Source: Deltaproteobacteria bacterium
GTDB lineage: Bacteria > Myxococcota > Kuafuiibacteriia > Kuafuiibacteriales > Kuafuiibacteriaceae
DNA length: 64,000 bases
Direction of reading: 5' to 3'
Assembly: GCA_016703535.1 (NCBI GenBank)
Contig: JADJBV010000001.1
Location: 4,144,001-4,208,000 of the forward strand
Each line of letters begins with the position of its first letter. The first letter of the stretch is position 1. This document shows positions 1-8,793 of this stretch, in pieces. The notes beneath the pieces were generated by a model that did not search any database, was not told the DNA's origin, and saw only the letters and a program-made list of their open reading frames with translations. The position numbers and the translations under genes were made by a program.

Positions 1-1
1 G

Positions 2-991
2 GAGTGGTACGTCGGCAGCGTCGACGCGGTGTTCCAGAACCTGAACATCATCCACGACGAAGACCCGGAGTTGGTCGCGGTGTTTGGTGGCGACCACGTC
101 TACAAGATGGACGTGCGACAGATGATCGCCTTCCACCAAGAGAAGCGGGCCGCGTGCACCGTCGCCGCCATCCCGGTGCCGGTGGAGGAGGCCAAACGAT
201 TCGGCTGCATCGCCATCGACGCCGACGGGCGCGTGACCGGCTTCGTCGAAAAACCGAAGATCCCGCCGGAGATCCCGGGCCGGCCCGGCTGGGCCTTGGC
301 CTCCATGGGCAACTATCTCTTCGACCGACACACCTTGGTCAAAGAGGTCGAGGCCGACGCCAAAAACTCCGAAAGCCGCCATGACTTCGGCGCCGATCTT
401 TTGCCCAGTCTATTCAAGAGAGCGCCGGTCTACGTCTACGACTTCTTCCAGAATCAGATCCGCGGGGAGGACGAGGCTGCCCGAGGGTATTGGGTCGACA
501 TCGGGACCATCGAGGCCTACCACCGGGCCAGCATGGATCTGGTGAGCGTTTCGCCAGTGCTCAACCTCTACAACCACCAGTGGCCGATCCGCTCCTGGGT
601 CGCGCCGGTGCCGCCGGCCAAGTTCGTCTTCGCCGACCAACAAACCAAACGCATCGGCATCGCCACCGACTCCATGGTCTGTGAGGGCTGCGTGATCTCC
701 GGTGGTCACATCGAGCAGAGCATCCTCTCCCACAACGTGCGCCTCAACTCCTTCGCCCACGTCAGCCAGTCGATCCTCTTCGAAGGCGTGAACATCGGGC
801 GCCACTGCCGGATCCGGCGGGCGATCATCGACAAGGGCGTGACCATCCCCGAGGGCACGACCATCGGCTACGACCTGGACGAAGACCGAAAGCACTGGTT
901 CGTCTCGGACGAGGGCATCGTGGTGGTGCCAAAGTTGGGTCACCTGGCCCGGGCGCGACATGGCAGCGTGATCGATCACCACCGAACCTGA
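2..991 (+). CDS. glgC: Glucose-1-phosphate adenylyltransferase GlgC (5' end outside window)
   Basis: This enzyme makes ADP-glucose from glucose-1-phosphate and ATP, the committed step of bacterial glycogen synthesis in the cytosol. The reading frame is open from the first bases. It begins inside the nucleotidyltransferase domain with WYVGSVDAVFQN (matching the family's GTADAVxQN stretch), followed by FGGDHVYKMD, GFVEKPK and the substrate-loop region GYWVDIGTIEAYHRA. The last third is a left-handed beta-helix domain (ISGGHIEQSILSHN, then SQSILFEGVNIG), as in GlgC. About 329 residues remain of a usual 410-430, so the N-terminal G-rich nucleotide-binding motif lies upstream of the window. The next gene follows on the same strand. 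Confidence 0.95.
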   Translation, partial: EWYVGSVDAVFQNLNIIHDEDPELVAVFGGDHVYKMDVRQMIAFHQEKRAACTVAAIPVPVEEAKRFGCIAIDADGRVTGFVEKPKIPPEIPGRPGWALASMGNYLFDRHTLVKEVEADAKNSESRHDFGADLLPSLFKRAPVYVYDFFQNQIRGEDEAARGYWVDIGTIEAYHRASMDLVSVSPVLNLYNHQWPIRSWVAPVPPAKFVFADQQTKRIGIATDSMVCEGCVISGGHIEQSILSHNVRLNSFAHVSQSILFEGVNIGRHCRIRRAIIDKGVTIPEGTTIGYDLDEDRKHWFVSDEGIVVVPKLGHLARARHGSVIDHHRT

Positions 992-1194
992 TAGTCTCCC
1001 TGGCGGTGAAGCTCCCTCCCCAGCCGCCGCCGGTCCCCGAGCGGGAGCGGACCTTGACCCGACGAACGGTCAAAGGCGCCGCGGGCGGCATGGAGGGCGT
1101 CGACTACACTCCCGAACCCGCGTCCGGCACCGAACCCGTCCGGGCTTCGGTCGGCGCCGGCTCCAACCGGGAAGATCGAAACCGAGATCGGACC

Positions 1195-2490
1195 ATGGCC
1201 AGCAAGGGGCCCTCGGGCTCCAAGGCCGCCGCCAAGAAGGCGGGCGAGGCCCTGACGCTGGAGGGCGCCCTGGTCCGCAACGAGTCGGAGATGATCCTCG
1301 AGGACGAGGACGCCACCACCCGGGAGACCAAAAACAAACAACGACAGCGGGTGGTCTACCGGGATCGGATGACCGTCGACAAAGACGCCCCCCAGCTGAT
1401 CCGGAAGCGCCGCTTCGAAGAGCCAGAGGAGGACGCGCCCGAGGCCAGGGAGGCCGAGCTCGACCTGGTCGACCTGGGCGCCGCGATCAGCGCGGCCGGC
1501 GATGGAGCGGTCACGGCCCGGGGCCACCTCTTCGAAGGTCAACGATCCAGGGTGGGTGATCCGAACCTCACCGATCCCGAAGACATGATCCGGGTCTTGG
1601 GGACCCCGGCGGCCTACGCCCGGCACGCCCTGCTCTTGGCCGAGTCCTTCCGCACCTTGGGCGCCACTCGAACTGAAGCGATCGGTTATTTGGGGCGGCT
1701 CTTCGTTGCGGTGGGTGATCGAGGATTTGCGCGGAACGCCCTGAAAGAGTTGGGTCCCGGCACCGGGATCATCGATCTCTATCCGCTCGAGGTGATGGCC
1801 CACCTGCTCGAGACCTATCCCGGATTTTTGCCTCGGGCTGGCTTCGGCCGCCTGTTTACGCCGGGCCGAGGCAAGACCGAAACGCTGCACCTGCGGCCCG
1901 GGGTGCCGCGGCTGTTGCGGTATTCGGCGGACCTCAAGGTGCGTGGGTTTGCGCTTTCGGGCGGTGGACGACCCGGCTACACCTTCGAGCCGGGACCTGA
2001 AACGGGGCGCTACAGCCTGCGGATCGACACCCCCGGCGAATACGAACTTCTGGTCTCGGCGGTGACCAAGTCGGGCCACACCATCATCGATCGCCTCGAC
2101 GTGAAGGTCCGCGGGAAGTTGCGCCGCCCCCGGGCCGAATCGCTGGTCGAACGCAACGAAGCGGGGCTTCGGGCCTGGCCCATCCCCGCGGCCCGCCCCA
2201 TGACCCCCGAGGAACTGCTGGCCACCGAAGATGAACCTTCGGCGCTTTTGGACAGCGGCGAGCTGATCCGGCGGCAACAACTCGACGCCCTCCGCGGGCC
2301 CAAAGGCGACGAACCCGACCTCCCGCAAACGCGTTCGGTGGCCACCCCCGAAGAACGCCCCGACGATCAGGAGTTGAGCCACGCCGAGGCCGCGGTGATC
2401 TGGTTGGCCTTGGCCACCCACAGCAAAGCCGAAGACGTGGTGGGGACCGGGCCCGACCCGAAGGAACCCGATCCCGATCTCAACGGGTGA
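1195..2490 (+). CDS. Conserved hypothetical cytosolic protein
   Basis: I do not recognise this 431-residue protein. The N-terminal 80 residues are charged and low in complexity (Lys/Ala-rich, then an acidic and Arg-rich stretch). A helical middle part follows (residues about 120-220). A beta-rich segment with RYSADLKVRGFALSGG and GRYSLRIDTPGEYELLVSAV looks like a small beta-sandwich, and the tail is acidic and disordered. There is no signal peptide or membrane segment. I chose the ATG at 1195 because the protein then starts MASKGPSGSKAAAKK. An in-frame GTG at 1006 would add 63 Pro/Arg-rich residues and cannot be excluded. It follows glgC on the same strand. Its last 11 bases overlap the 3' end of the convergent cytochrome gene. 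Confidence 0.6.
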   Translation: MASKGPSGSKAAAKKAGEALTLEGALVRNESEMILEDEDATTRETKNKQRQRVVYRDRMTVDKDAPQLIRKRRFEEPEEDAPEAREAELDLVDLGAAISAAGDGAVTARGHLFEGQRSRVGDPNLTDPEDMIRVLGTPAAYARHALLLAESFRTLGATRTEAIGYLGRLFVAVGDRGFARNALKELGPGTGIIDLYPLEVMAHLLETYPGFLPRAGFGRLFTPGRGKTETLHLRPGVPRLLRYSADLKVRGFALSGGGRPGYTFEPGPETGRYSLRIDTPGEYELLVSAVTKSGHTIIDRLDVKVRGKLRRPRAESLVERNEAGLRAWPIPAARPMTPEELLATEDEPSALLDSGELIRRQQLDALRGPKGDEPDLPQTRSVATPEERPDDQELSHAEAAVIWLALATHSKAEDVVGTGPDPKEPDPDLNG

Positions 2491-4090
2491 CGATGGTGGC
2501 CCGCGCCTCGGCCATGTCGACGACCAGGTTGCGATCGACGTGTTGTTCTGAGAGCAGCTCCGGGTGGCGCCGGGCCAAGGCCCGCAAAAGGTAGGGCGGA
2601 AAGCTGCGAAACCGGAGCGTGGCCGTGACCTGCACCGGCCCCACCAAACGGCGCGACAAGGGAACGTCGTAGCGCAGCGGCACACCGACTTGGGGTGGCA
2701 GCGATCGGCGGTCGTCGATGGTCTCGGCCAAGAGCGGGTTGATCACCTCCACCCACTCCCCCGCGGCGTTCCGCGCCAAAAACGCGTTCTGGAAGTTGAT
2801 CAACCCCAACTCTTGAGTCGGCCGAAGGCTCCGATCGGGCCCGTCTTGATCCACCGAGGTCAAGGTGGCCGGATCGACGTCGCGCAACTTGTCTTGCAGA
2901 TCTTCGTCGTCCACCCGACCGTCCGCCAGAACCTCTCCGGTCTCGGGGTGGGGGCGATCGACCAGGCCACCCGACTCGTAGACCAAGCCGGCCTGATCCC
3001 GCACCACCAGGTGGATCCACACCTGCCGCTCCTCCGAAAAGCCCGAGGGCACCCGGTGACCGGCGCCAACGTTGGTGACCATCAACCGGATCCCCAACAC
3101 CCCCTGATCGGCCGGGACCTCGGTGGGTGTCCCCGAGAGGCTCAAGGTGCAGGCCGCCCGCAACATCTGCTCACGACGTTGGGCCTGGCCCCTCGGGAAA
3201 CCGAAGTCGTCGAGACTGGGATCATCATTCCGCGGAAAGCGAGGATCGTCGACGAGCGGCACCGACACCGCAGTGAAGGCATGGAGGGCGTGGGGACGGT
3301 CGGGGGCTCCACCGACGGCGATGGTGGCCCGAGGGAAGTCGCCCGGTGATCCAACAGGGAAGCGCGACATGTGGCAGTCCTGACACTCGATGGGACGACG
3401 CAGAACGTTGTTGTTGAAGGCGTAGCGACTGCTCTTCCACTCGGTGAAGAGGTTCTCCAGCCGCGCCGGGGCCTCGGTGCGTTGGTCGAGGTGGAACAAC
3501 CGCACGTCGTGACAAGCCCCGCAGAAGGCCGAGGTCCGTAGATAGTCGGTGGAGGCAGCGACATGGTAGGTGCTGACCTGGGGATCGTCGAGGGGCCCCC
3601 TCTTGGTGGCGCCAGGAGCAAACTTCAGCGCGAGATTGGCGATGCCGTCGCCCTCTAGGCTGCCCGTCAGATCGGGGCCGGTGACCGTGTGGCAGAAGTC
3701 GCAGGTGATCCCTTCGGCGGCGACGTTGCTCAGGCCAGCCAGGGCCGGGGCCCGGGCGACCCCATCTTGCTCAAAGGGCAACTCTCCCTGGTATTCACCG
3801 ATCGGCGTGTGACACCTGGAGCAGAAGTTCGGTTGGGCACCGTCGGCGGCGATGGTGCCGTTCGAGAGTTCGCGCATGGTCAACTCGAAGGCGTTGAACA
3901 CCGGGCTGACGGCGGCGTAGTGCATGATCGAGCCCTGCCACTCCTGAAACTGGAGCGGGTGGCAGGGCGCGCAGGTCGCCGCCGAGCCGTGCACGTCGTG
4001 GCTGGGCATCGACGGCATCTCGGCGCAGGCGCCCCCGAGGATAAAGAACCCCAGCTTGAACCAGCGCGGCACGGGGACGGCCGGCTGCAA
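2480..4090 (-). CDS. Pentaheme c-type cytochrome, secreted
   Basis: A predicted exported multiheme cytochrome of the cytochrome c554-like style, likely acting in periplasmic or outer-surface electron transfer. Five heme-binding CxxCH motifs are visible in order: CAPCH, CSRCH, CDFCH, CGACH and CQDCH, all in the first half. The second half carries no heme motif and looks beta-rich (GVLGIRLMVTNVGAGHRVPSG), resembling an immunoglobulin-like module. The N-terminus has a short hydrophobic segment, KLGFFILGGAC, that could be a signal or a weak lipoprotein signal. The open frame begins at a TTG (4090); an in-frame GTG at 4072 gives a more compact signal and is equally possible. It is divergent from alkC, with 147 bp between the two outermost starts. 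Confidence 0.85.
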   Translation of the reverse strand: MQPAVPVPRWFKLGFFILGGACAEMPSMPSHDVHGSAATCAPCHPLQFQEWQGSIMHYAAVSPVFNAFELTMRELSNGTIAADGAQPNFCSRCHTPIGEYQGELPFEQDGVARAPALAGLSNVAAEGITCDFCHTVTGPDLTGSLEGDGIANLALKFAPGATKRGPLDDPQVSTYHVAASTDYLRTSAFCGACHDVRLFHLDQRTEAPARLENLFTEWKSSRYAFNNNVLRRPIECQDCHMSRFPVGSPGDFPRATIAVGGAPDRPHALHAFTAVSVPLVDDPRFPRNDDPSLDDFGFPRGQAQRREQMLRAACTLSLSGTPTEVPADQGVLGIRLMVTNVGAGHRVPSGFSEERQVWIHLVVRDQAGLVYESGGLVDRPHPETGEVLADGRVDDEDLQDKLRDVDPATLTSVDQDGPDRSLRPTQELGLINFQNAFLARNAAGEWVEVINPLLAETIDDRRSLPPQVGVPLRYDVPLSRRLVGPVQVTATLRFRSFPPYLLRALARRHPELLSEQHVDRNLVVDMAEARATIVTR

Positions 4091-4199
4091 TTACCGCACC
4101 GCTCAAGCCGCCCGGCGGGAAAGTCCTCAGGCGTCACCGCCCGGAATCGGCGCCTCAGGGCGACCGCCCCCGGCGAATCAGACGACGAAGCAAAAATTC

Positions 4200-4216
4200 C
4201 TGTCAGTTTCTGACAG
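4200..4216. promoter_or_regulatory. Perfect palindrome upstream of alkC (candidate operator)
   Basis: CTGTCAGTTTCTGACAG has 7-bp perfect arms around TTT. It sits 21 bp before the alkC GTG and just upstream of the AGGAG ribosome site, in the divergent region shared with the cytochrome gene. It is AT-richer than its surroundings and not followed by a T-run, so an operator is likelier than a terminator. Which regulator binds is unknown; the WYL-type regulator gene immediately downstream of alkC is the nearest candidate. Confidence 0.5.
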
Positions 4217-4237
4217 GGTTAGGAGCTATACCGCGCC

Positions 4238-5347
4238 GTGGCCGAACCCCTAAAAAACGCCTTCAATCCTGAGCTGGTCCGAGGCATCGGCCGGGAGCTG
4301 CGGGGGGCCTGGCCGGCCTTCCCGGAGCGCAAGTTCGTCGCCGAGGCCACCTCGGGCCTGGAGGCGCTGGAGCTCACACCCCGGGCCTGGCACGTCGCCG
4401 ATGTTTTGCAAGCCCACTTGCCGAAGGACTTCGGGCGGGCCGCCCAGGTGGTGGTGGCCTCGTTGGGGCCGGTCCTCGATGACACCGAAGGCAACGGCAT
4501 GACCCCCTTCCGCTACTTGCCTCACGTATTTTGGGTCGCGCGTTATGGCTTGGGCCACTTCGAGGCGGCGATGACCGCTCAACACGCCTTGACCCAACGT
4601 TTCACCGCCGAGTTCAGCATACGCGCTTATCTGGAGGCCCACCCCGAGTTGACCTTGGATCGGCTCCAACGGTGGGCCAGCGATCCCAGCGTGCACGTTC
4701 GCCGCCTGGTGTCGGAGGGGACCCGGCCCTTACTCCCGTGGGCGGCGCGCCTGCAGGCCTTCCGCAAAGATCCCGGGCCAGTGCTCGAGCTGTTGGAGCT
4801 CTTGAAGGACGATCCCGAACGTTACGTGCAACGTTCGGTGGCCAACAACCTGAACGACATCAGCCGTGACCATCCGGACCGGGTGGTGGAGCTCTGTCGT
4901 CGCTGGAAAAAAGGCGCCGGGCCGGGCCGCAGCTACATCGTGGGCCACGCCCTCCGCACCTTGGTGAAGCGCGGCCACTCCGGTGCCCTTTCGGTGATTG
5001 GCTTCGCCGATCAGGCCAAGGTCCGGGTCGATGCGGCTCGTTTTTCGCCCAAGGTGGTGCCGATCGGCGAGACCTTACGCTTCAACTTCGACGTCCACTC
5101 CACCAGCCAAAAGCCCCAGTCCTTGTTGGTCGACTTCCGGGTCCACTTCGTCAAAGCCAAGGGTCAAACCAGCCCCAAGGTCTTCAAGCTCCAAGCCCTG
5201 GAGTTGCCGGCTCGGGCCAGCGCCACGCTGCAGGGTCGGATCTCCTTTCGGGTCCACACCACCCGCCAGCCTTACCCGGGCCAACACCAGCTCGAGGCCT
5301 TGATCAACGGCCAGCCCTACCCTTTGGGCCAGTTCCGCGTGAAGTGA
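4238..5347 (+). CDS. alkC: DNA alkylation repair protein, AlkC-type glycosylase
   Basis: AlkC-family enzymes remove alkylated bases such as N3-methyladenine from DNA without flipping them out, using HEAT-like repeats that wrap the duplex. The protein (369 aa) shows the family's N-terminus (LKNAFNPELV), FTAEFSIRAYL, the RRLVSEGTRPLLPWA block and SVANNLNDISRDHP in the helical repeats (residues about 1-260). The remaining 110 residues are beta-rich (RFNFDVHSTSQKPQSLLVDF), fitting the immunoglobulin-like C-terminal domain known in one AlkC subgroup. The start is GTG, with AGGAG 12 nt upstream; no closer in-frame start exists. A WYL-domain regulator follows 34 bp downstream. The perfect palindrome just before the gene suggests regulated expression. 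Confidence 0.9.
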   Translation: MAEPLKNAFNPELVRGIGRELRGAWPAFPERKFVAEATSGLEALELTPRAWHVADVLQAHLPKDFGRAAQVVVASLGPVLDDTEGNGMTPFRYLPHVFWVARYGLGHFEAAMTAQHALTQRFTAEFSIRAYLEAHPELTLDRLQRWASDPSVHVRRLVSEGTRPLLPWAARLQAFRKDPGPVLELLELLKDDPERYVQRSVANNLNDISRDHPDRVVELCRRWKKGAGPGRSYIVGHALRTLVKRGHSGALSVIGFADQAKVRVDAARFSPKVVPIGETLRFNFDVHSTSQKPQSLLVDFRVHFVKAKGQTSPKVFKLQALELPARASATLQGRISFRVHTTRQPYPGQHQLEALINGQPYPLGQFRVK

Positions 5348-5381
5348 AGCCCGACCCTTTACGCCCCCCGGGCCCTCCTCG

Positions 5382-6146
5382 ATGATCCGCCCGATGTCTC
5401 GGGCCCTGCGGGTGATGGAGCTGGAAGAGCTGCTCAAGGCCCGGGACACCACGACCGTCGCCGAGTTGGCCCAGGCCCTGGGGGTCGGCGAACGCAGCAT
5501 CCGCCGTGACCTGGCGACCTTGAGGGAACGAGGGCTGCCGATCAGCGGCGACCCCGGACCCGGCGGTGGCATCCGACTCGAAGGGGAGCGGGGCCTGACC
5601 GCGGTGCACCTCTCCTTGGCGGAGATCGTCAGCCTCTGGTTGGCGGCCCGCTTGGCCCAAGCCGCCAGTGATCTGCCGTGGAGCCCAGCGGCCAACTCCG
5701 CCTTGACCAAACTCCTCGGCAGCCTGCCCAAAGCCCGAGCCAAAGAGCTGCGGGCCTTGTGCCGACGGGTGATCATCGGCGCGGCCCCCAGCGCCCAGGT
5801 CGTGGCCAGCGCCGGCTCCACGCCCAAGGAGCTGCTCTCCCGCTTCGAACAAGCCTTCTCCCGAGGCCACGGCTTGGGCTTCGACTATCGAGATCGCAAC
5901 GGACAACGATCCACACGCCGCACCGAACCCCACGGCCTGTTGGTGCAAAGCCCGGTCTGGTACCTGCTGACCCGGGACATCGACAAAGATGGCCCTCGGA
6001 TGTTTCGGATGGATCGGATCAGCCGGCCCCACGTCTTGCCCGAACTCCACTTTCGCCCCGACGCGGCGGTGATCTGGAGCCAACTCCCGGAGGACTGCGA
6101 GTTCTGGCCGCTGCTGGGGGAGCGGCCGGGCAAAGTCCTTGGGTGA
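5382..6146 (+). CDS. WYL-domain transcriptional regulator with N-terminal helix-turn-helix
   Basis: A DNA-binding regulator of 254 residues. The N-terminal winged helix-turn-helix is visible as RVMELEELLKARDTTTVAEL followed by ALGVGERSIRRDLATLRERG (residues about 10-55), a DeoR/HTH_11-like fold. The C-terminal half carries a WYL-type domain (FDYRDRNG, then PVWYLLTRDID and MFRMDRI). WYL proteins often sense nucleic-acid or nucleotide ligands and control DNA-damage or defence genes. Its position right behind alkC suggests that it controls alkyl-damage repair; this is inference. A second in-frame ATG at 5394 could also serve as start; neither has a clear ribosome site. It ends one base before the convergent gene. 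Confidence 0.85.
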   Translation: MIRPMSRALRVMELEELLKARDTTTVAELAQALGVGERSIRRDLATLRERGLPISGDPGPGGGIRLEGERGLTAVHLSLAEIVSLWLAARLAQAASDLPWSPAANSALTKLLGSLPKARAKELRALCRRVIIGAAPSAQVVASAGSTPKELLSRFEQAFSRGHGLGFDYRDRNGQRSTRRTEPHGLLVQSPVWYLLTRDIDKDGPRMFRMDRISRPHVLPELHFRPDAAVIWSQLPEDCEFWPLLGERPGKVLG

Positions 6147-6614
6147 TCAGAAGCCGAGGCGAATGCCAACACCACCGTCGATCACGGTGTCGGCCTCGGG
6201 CACGACGTTGACCCCCACCGCCACCGAAGCAAACAACTCAATCGGCGCGGCCCGCAAAAAGTAGGACACCCCGAAGGGCACCCGGGCCCCAAAGGTGGCG
6301 CTCTGTGCTTCGACGCCCGACGCGTAACGAAGGCCCGCGCCGAACCACGTGGAGGTGTAGCCGTGGTCGCCGATCGCCCCGAAGATCTCGGGCAATTCGT
6401 AGACCGCGTCCAAGGCGAAGAGCAGCGCCCCCGTCTCCTTGCCCAGGTGGCCCAACAGGCCGTGGACGCTCACTCGCTCAAACACCGACGACGCTACGGT
6501 CAAGCCCACCGGGCCACCGATCACCAAGCCGAGGCGAAACGGGGGCGGCAGGTCGGGCGCCACCGGGAGCTCAGCCACCTCTTGGCTGGCCAACAGCAAC
6601 AACAGCGGGATCAC
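6147..6614 (-). CDS. Small outer-membrane beta-barrel protein (paralog of the protein at 25929)
   Basis: A 155-residue predicted exported barrel protein of unknown role. The first 11 residues are hydrophobic (MIPLLLLLASQ), a short signal-like segment. The rest alternates in beta-strand style (VHGLLGHLG, ARVPFGVSYFLRAAPIELFASV, INDG-like end VIDGGVGIRLGF). It shares the strand pattern PFGVSYFLRAAPIELF...VIDGGVGIR with the protein at 25929 (PLGLSLFLNAAPVEIF...LIDGGLGGR), so the two are dispersed paralogs of a small barrel family resembling DUF3996-type proteins. It starts at a GTG that overlaps the pcm stop by 4 nt, so it is probably translationally coupled to pcm. Confidence 0.7.
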   Translation of the reverse strand: MIPLLLLLASQEVAELPVAPDLPPPFRLGLVIGGPVGLTVASSVFERVSVHGLLGHLGKETGALLFALDAVYELPEIFGAIGDHGYTSTWFGAGLRYASGVEAQSATFGARVPFGVSYFLRAAPIELFASVAVGVNVVPEADTVIDGGVGIRLGF

Positions 6615-7249
6615 GCCGGCTCCTGGGTTCGGCCGGTCATCGGCACGAAGGAGACCGCCAACACCGGGTGACGGGTGATCCCTCCGGCGTGATCTTTTTC
6701 GTAGACCATCAGCTGCTGGGATCCCGCGCCCACCGGCGCGACCAGGCGACCGCCAGGCTTCAGCTGCTGAAGCAACGGCTCCGGCACCTGGGTCGGGGCA
6801 GCGGTCAAGATGATCCGATCAAAAGGCGCCGCCTCGGGCCAGCCCTCAAACCCATCACCCGCGCGTACGGTGACGTTGGCGCAGCCCAGGAGGGACAAGG
6901 TCGAGGCCGCACGTTCGGCCAAGGGCGCCACGATCTCCATCGAATACACCTGGGCCACCAGACGCGACAACACCGCCGCTTGGTAACCCGAGCCCGTCCC
7001 GATCTCCAGCACCCGATCACTCGGCCGAAGCTGGAGCAGTTCGGTCATGATGGCCACGACGTAGGGCTGAGAGATGGTCTGGTCATAGCCGATGGGCAAG
7101 GGACGATCGGCATAGGCCTCGGACCACAGGTCCGGCGGGACGAAGAGGTGCCGGGGCACGGCCCGCATCACTGACAACACCGCCGGCGCGACCACCCCGC
7201 GATTTGCAAGTTGAGTTGCAACCATGGCCGCCGCCGCACCGTGTTCCAT
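6611..7249 (-). CDS. pcm: Protein-L-isoaspartate O-methyltransferase
   Basis: Pcm methylates L-isoaspartyl residues in damaged proteins using S-adenosylmethionine, starting their repair. The 212-residue protein matches family length. It shows the SAM-binding motif I (VLEIGTGSGYQAAVL), the upstream family blocks VPRHLFVP and PIGYDQTISQPYVVA, and the C-terminal LKPGGRLVAPVG. I chose the ATG at 7249, which has GGAG just upstream; an in-frame TTG at 7258 is the alternative. It is the first gene of a two-gene unit with the small barrel gene, which overlaps its stop by 4 nt. Confidence 0.95.
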   Translation of the reverse strand: MEHGAAAAMVATQLANRGVVAPAVLSVMRAVPRHLFVPPDLWSEAYADRPLPIGYDQTISQPYVVAIMTELLQLRPSDRVLEIGTGSGYQAAVLSRLVAQVYSMEIVAPLAERAASTLSLLGCANVTVRAGDGFEGWPEAAPFDRIILTAAPTQVPEPLLQQLKPGGRLVAPVGAGSQQLMVYEKDHAGGITRHPVLAVSFVPMTGRTQEPA

Positions 7250-7314
7250 CGGCTCCAAACGCTAGCGACCCCGGCCCACTCTGCCTACCCCAAACTGGAG
7301 CAGGCCCAGGAGGC

Positions 7315-8736
7315 TCAGAAGGGGTTGCGGTAGGCGATGGTCATGACCGCCAGACACATCTCGTCCAAGGTCTCCTCACCCAAAAACACGTCTTCGGGGG
7401 CGCTCTTGTTCTGCTCGCGGAGGGCCCGGGCCACGAAGGGGTTGTTCATGGTGTTGTTGTAGGTGCAACGGAGGTGCAAACGGTCGCCCGGCCGGAACTC
7501 GGGCGCGTCCTCGATCGGCACGTCGAAGGCGTAGCCCCGTTGCCACTCGAAGTTCCAACGTGGGGTCTGGACCATACACTGCATCGGCACCTCACCCGGG
7601 AGCGGCTGCGGGTGCTCGAGGCTCCACTTCATGTCGGTGCCGACATAATGCATATGGGTCCCGACCGAGACGATCTTGAGGGCCGGGATGGGCAGGCCGG
7701 TGGCGGTGCGATCCGGCAAGGTGAAGCGCATCTCTTCGACGTGGGCCGCTTCGCCGGCGGGGATCCGGAACTCGGGGCCGGCGCGATCGTGGGGGCCGGG
7801 CAAGAGGCCGTCGCCGCCCAAAGATTGGCCAAAGTTCCCGATCAACAAGATCTGCATGACCCAGTCGGGCTTGATGGTGGTGGTGCGCAGCTCGACTGTG
7901 CTGTGATCCATCTCCACCGAGTCCTGGGTCGGGTGGTAGTGGGCCTGGAGGATGATCTTGGAGCCGGCGGCCAACCGCAGGGCCATCTGGGGTGGCAGGT
8001 CGATCTTCTGGGCGCCCGGGGCCCAAGCGAGGAGCACCTGGGTGTCGCTGAAGCCCGGTCCGCCGAAGCACTCGTAACTTCCGTCCGGGCCCACCAAGGC
8101 GTCGCTGGCGCCGGTGGCGTCCAGGAACAACAGGGCGTGGTGCACCACCTTCGGGTTGTCGGGCAAGAAGTTGATGCCGCTGACGTAGGTGGTGGCGTCC
8201 AGCTTGGGGTCCAGCACAAAACAGCGGAAGGCGTCTTGGCCGGGCATCACCATTGCCGCTTGCGACGAGGTCAAGACGTGGGTCGCGTCCGCCAAGTTGT
8301 CAGGCGGGAAGATCTTGGCCGGCGGGGCCCGACCCCGATCCCCTTCGGGCGCGCCGTTTTGGGCCCAAGCCTGCAGCAAGGCGATCTCGGCGTCGCTCAA
8401 GCGGATGTCGGCGGCGAAGGGCGCGGGCGGTTGGCACTCGTCGGTCTCGTGGGCCAACCAAGGAGGCATGCTGCGATCGGCCACCACCTGGGCGATGCGC
8501 GCCGCCCACGGTTGGGTGTCCTGGTAGCTCAACATCGAAAACGGACCGATGCCGTCGGGGCGATGGCACCGTTGGCAGTTCTCTTGGAGCACCAACTCCA
8601 CGTCTTCGTGAAAATAGGGGCCTTGGGCGACGCCTGAATCGGTGGGGGTGGTGCCGCCGTCGCTGGGGCCCTCCCCGGGTTCGTTGGTTGAACAGGCGAT
8701 CAGGGCCAAAAGCAGGGGCGCGGCAAAACGACGCAT
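7315..8736 (-). CDS. Lipoprotein with c-type heme and copper type II monooxygenase-like domains
   Basis: A 473-residue predicted lipoprotein. The signal ends LLLALIAC, then comes a short Gly/Asp/Thr linker. An N-terminal c-type heme domain follows, with CQRCH at about residue 54 and the distal Met probably in ADRSMPPWL. The C-terminal two thirds resemble copper type II ascorbate-dependent monooxygenases (PHM/DBH family). Candidate copper ligands are VVHHALLFLD, HYHPT, THMHYVGT and the Met in DEMCLAVMT. Known relatives hydroxylate C-H bonds of peptides or catechols; in bacteria with a fused heme the substrate is not known. The single-gene unit lies between pcm and the RNA methyltransferase on the same strand. 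Confidence 0.85.
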   Translation of the reverse strand: MRRFAAPLLLALIACSTNEPGEGPSDGGTTPTDSGVAQGPYFHEDVELVLQENCQRCHRPDGIGPFSMLSYQDTQPWAARIAQVVADRSMPPWLAHETDECQPPAPFAADIRLSDAEIALLQAWAQNGAPEGDRGRAPPAKIFPPDNLADATHVLTSSQAAMVMPGQDAFRCFVLDPKLDATTYVSGINFLPDNPKVVHHALLFLDATGASDALVGPDGSYECFGGPGFSDTQVLLAWAPGAQKIDLPPQMALRLAAGSKIILQAHYHPTQDSVEMDHSTVELRTTTIKPDWVMQILLIGNFGQSLGGDGLLPGPHDRAGPEFRIPAGEAAHVEEMRFTLPDRTATGLPIPALKIVSVGTHMHYVGTDMKWSLEHPQPLPGEVPMQCMVQTPRWNFEWQRGYAFDVPIEDAPEFRPGDRLHLRCTYNNTMNNPFVARALREQNKSAPEDVFLGEETLDEMCLAVMTIAYRNPF

Positions 8737-8793
8737 CTGGGGTAGAGCGGTACCCCGGCCCCGACCAAGCGGTCAACTCAGGGGCCCTTCGGC

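Noticed and set aside
976..2685. A 569-codon minus-strand open frame opposite the hypothetical gene after glgC
   Set aside because: Arg/Gly/Pro-rich antisense reading typical of high-GC DNA. It crosses two genes on different strands and has no recognisable domain.
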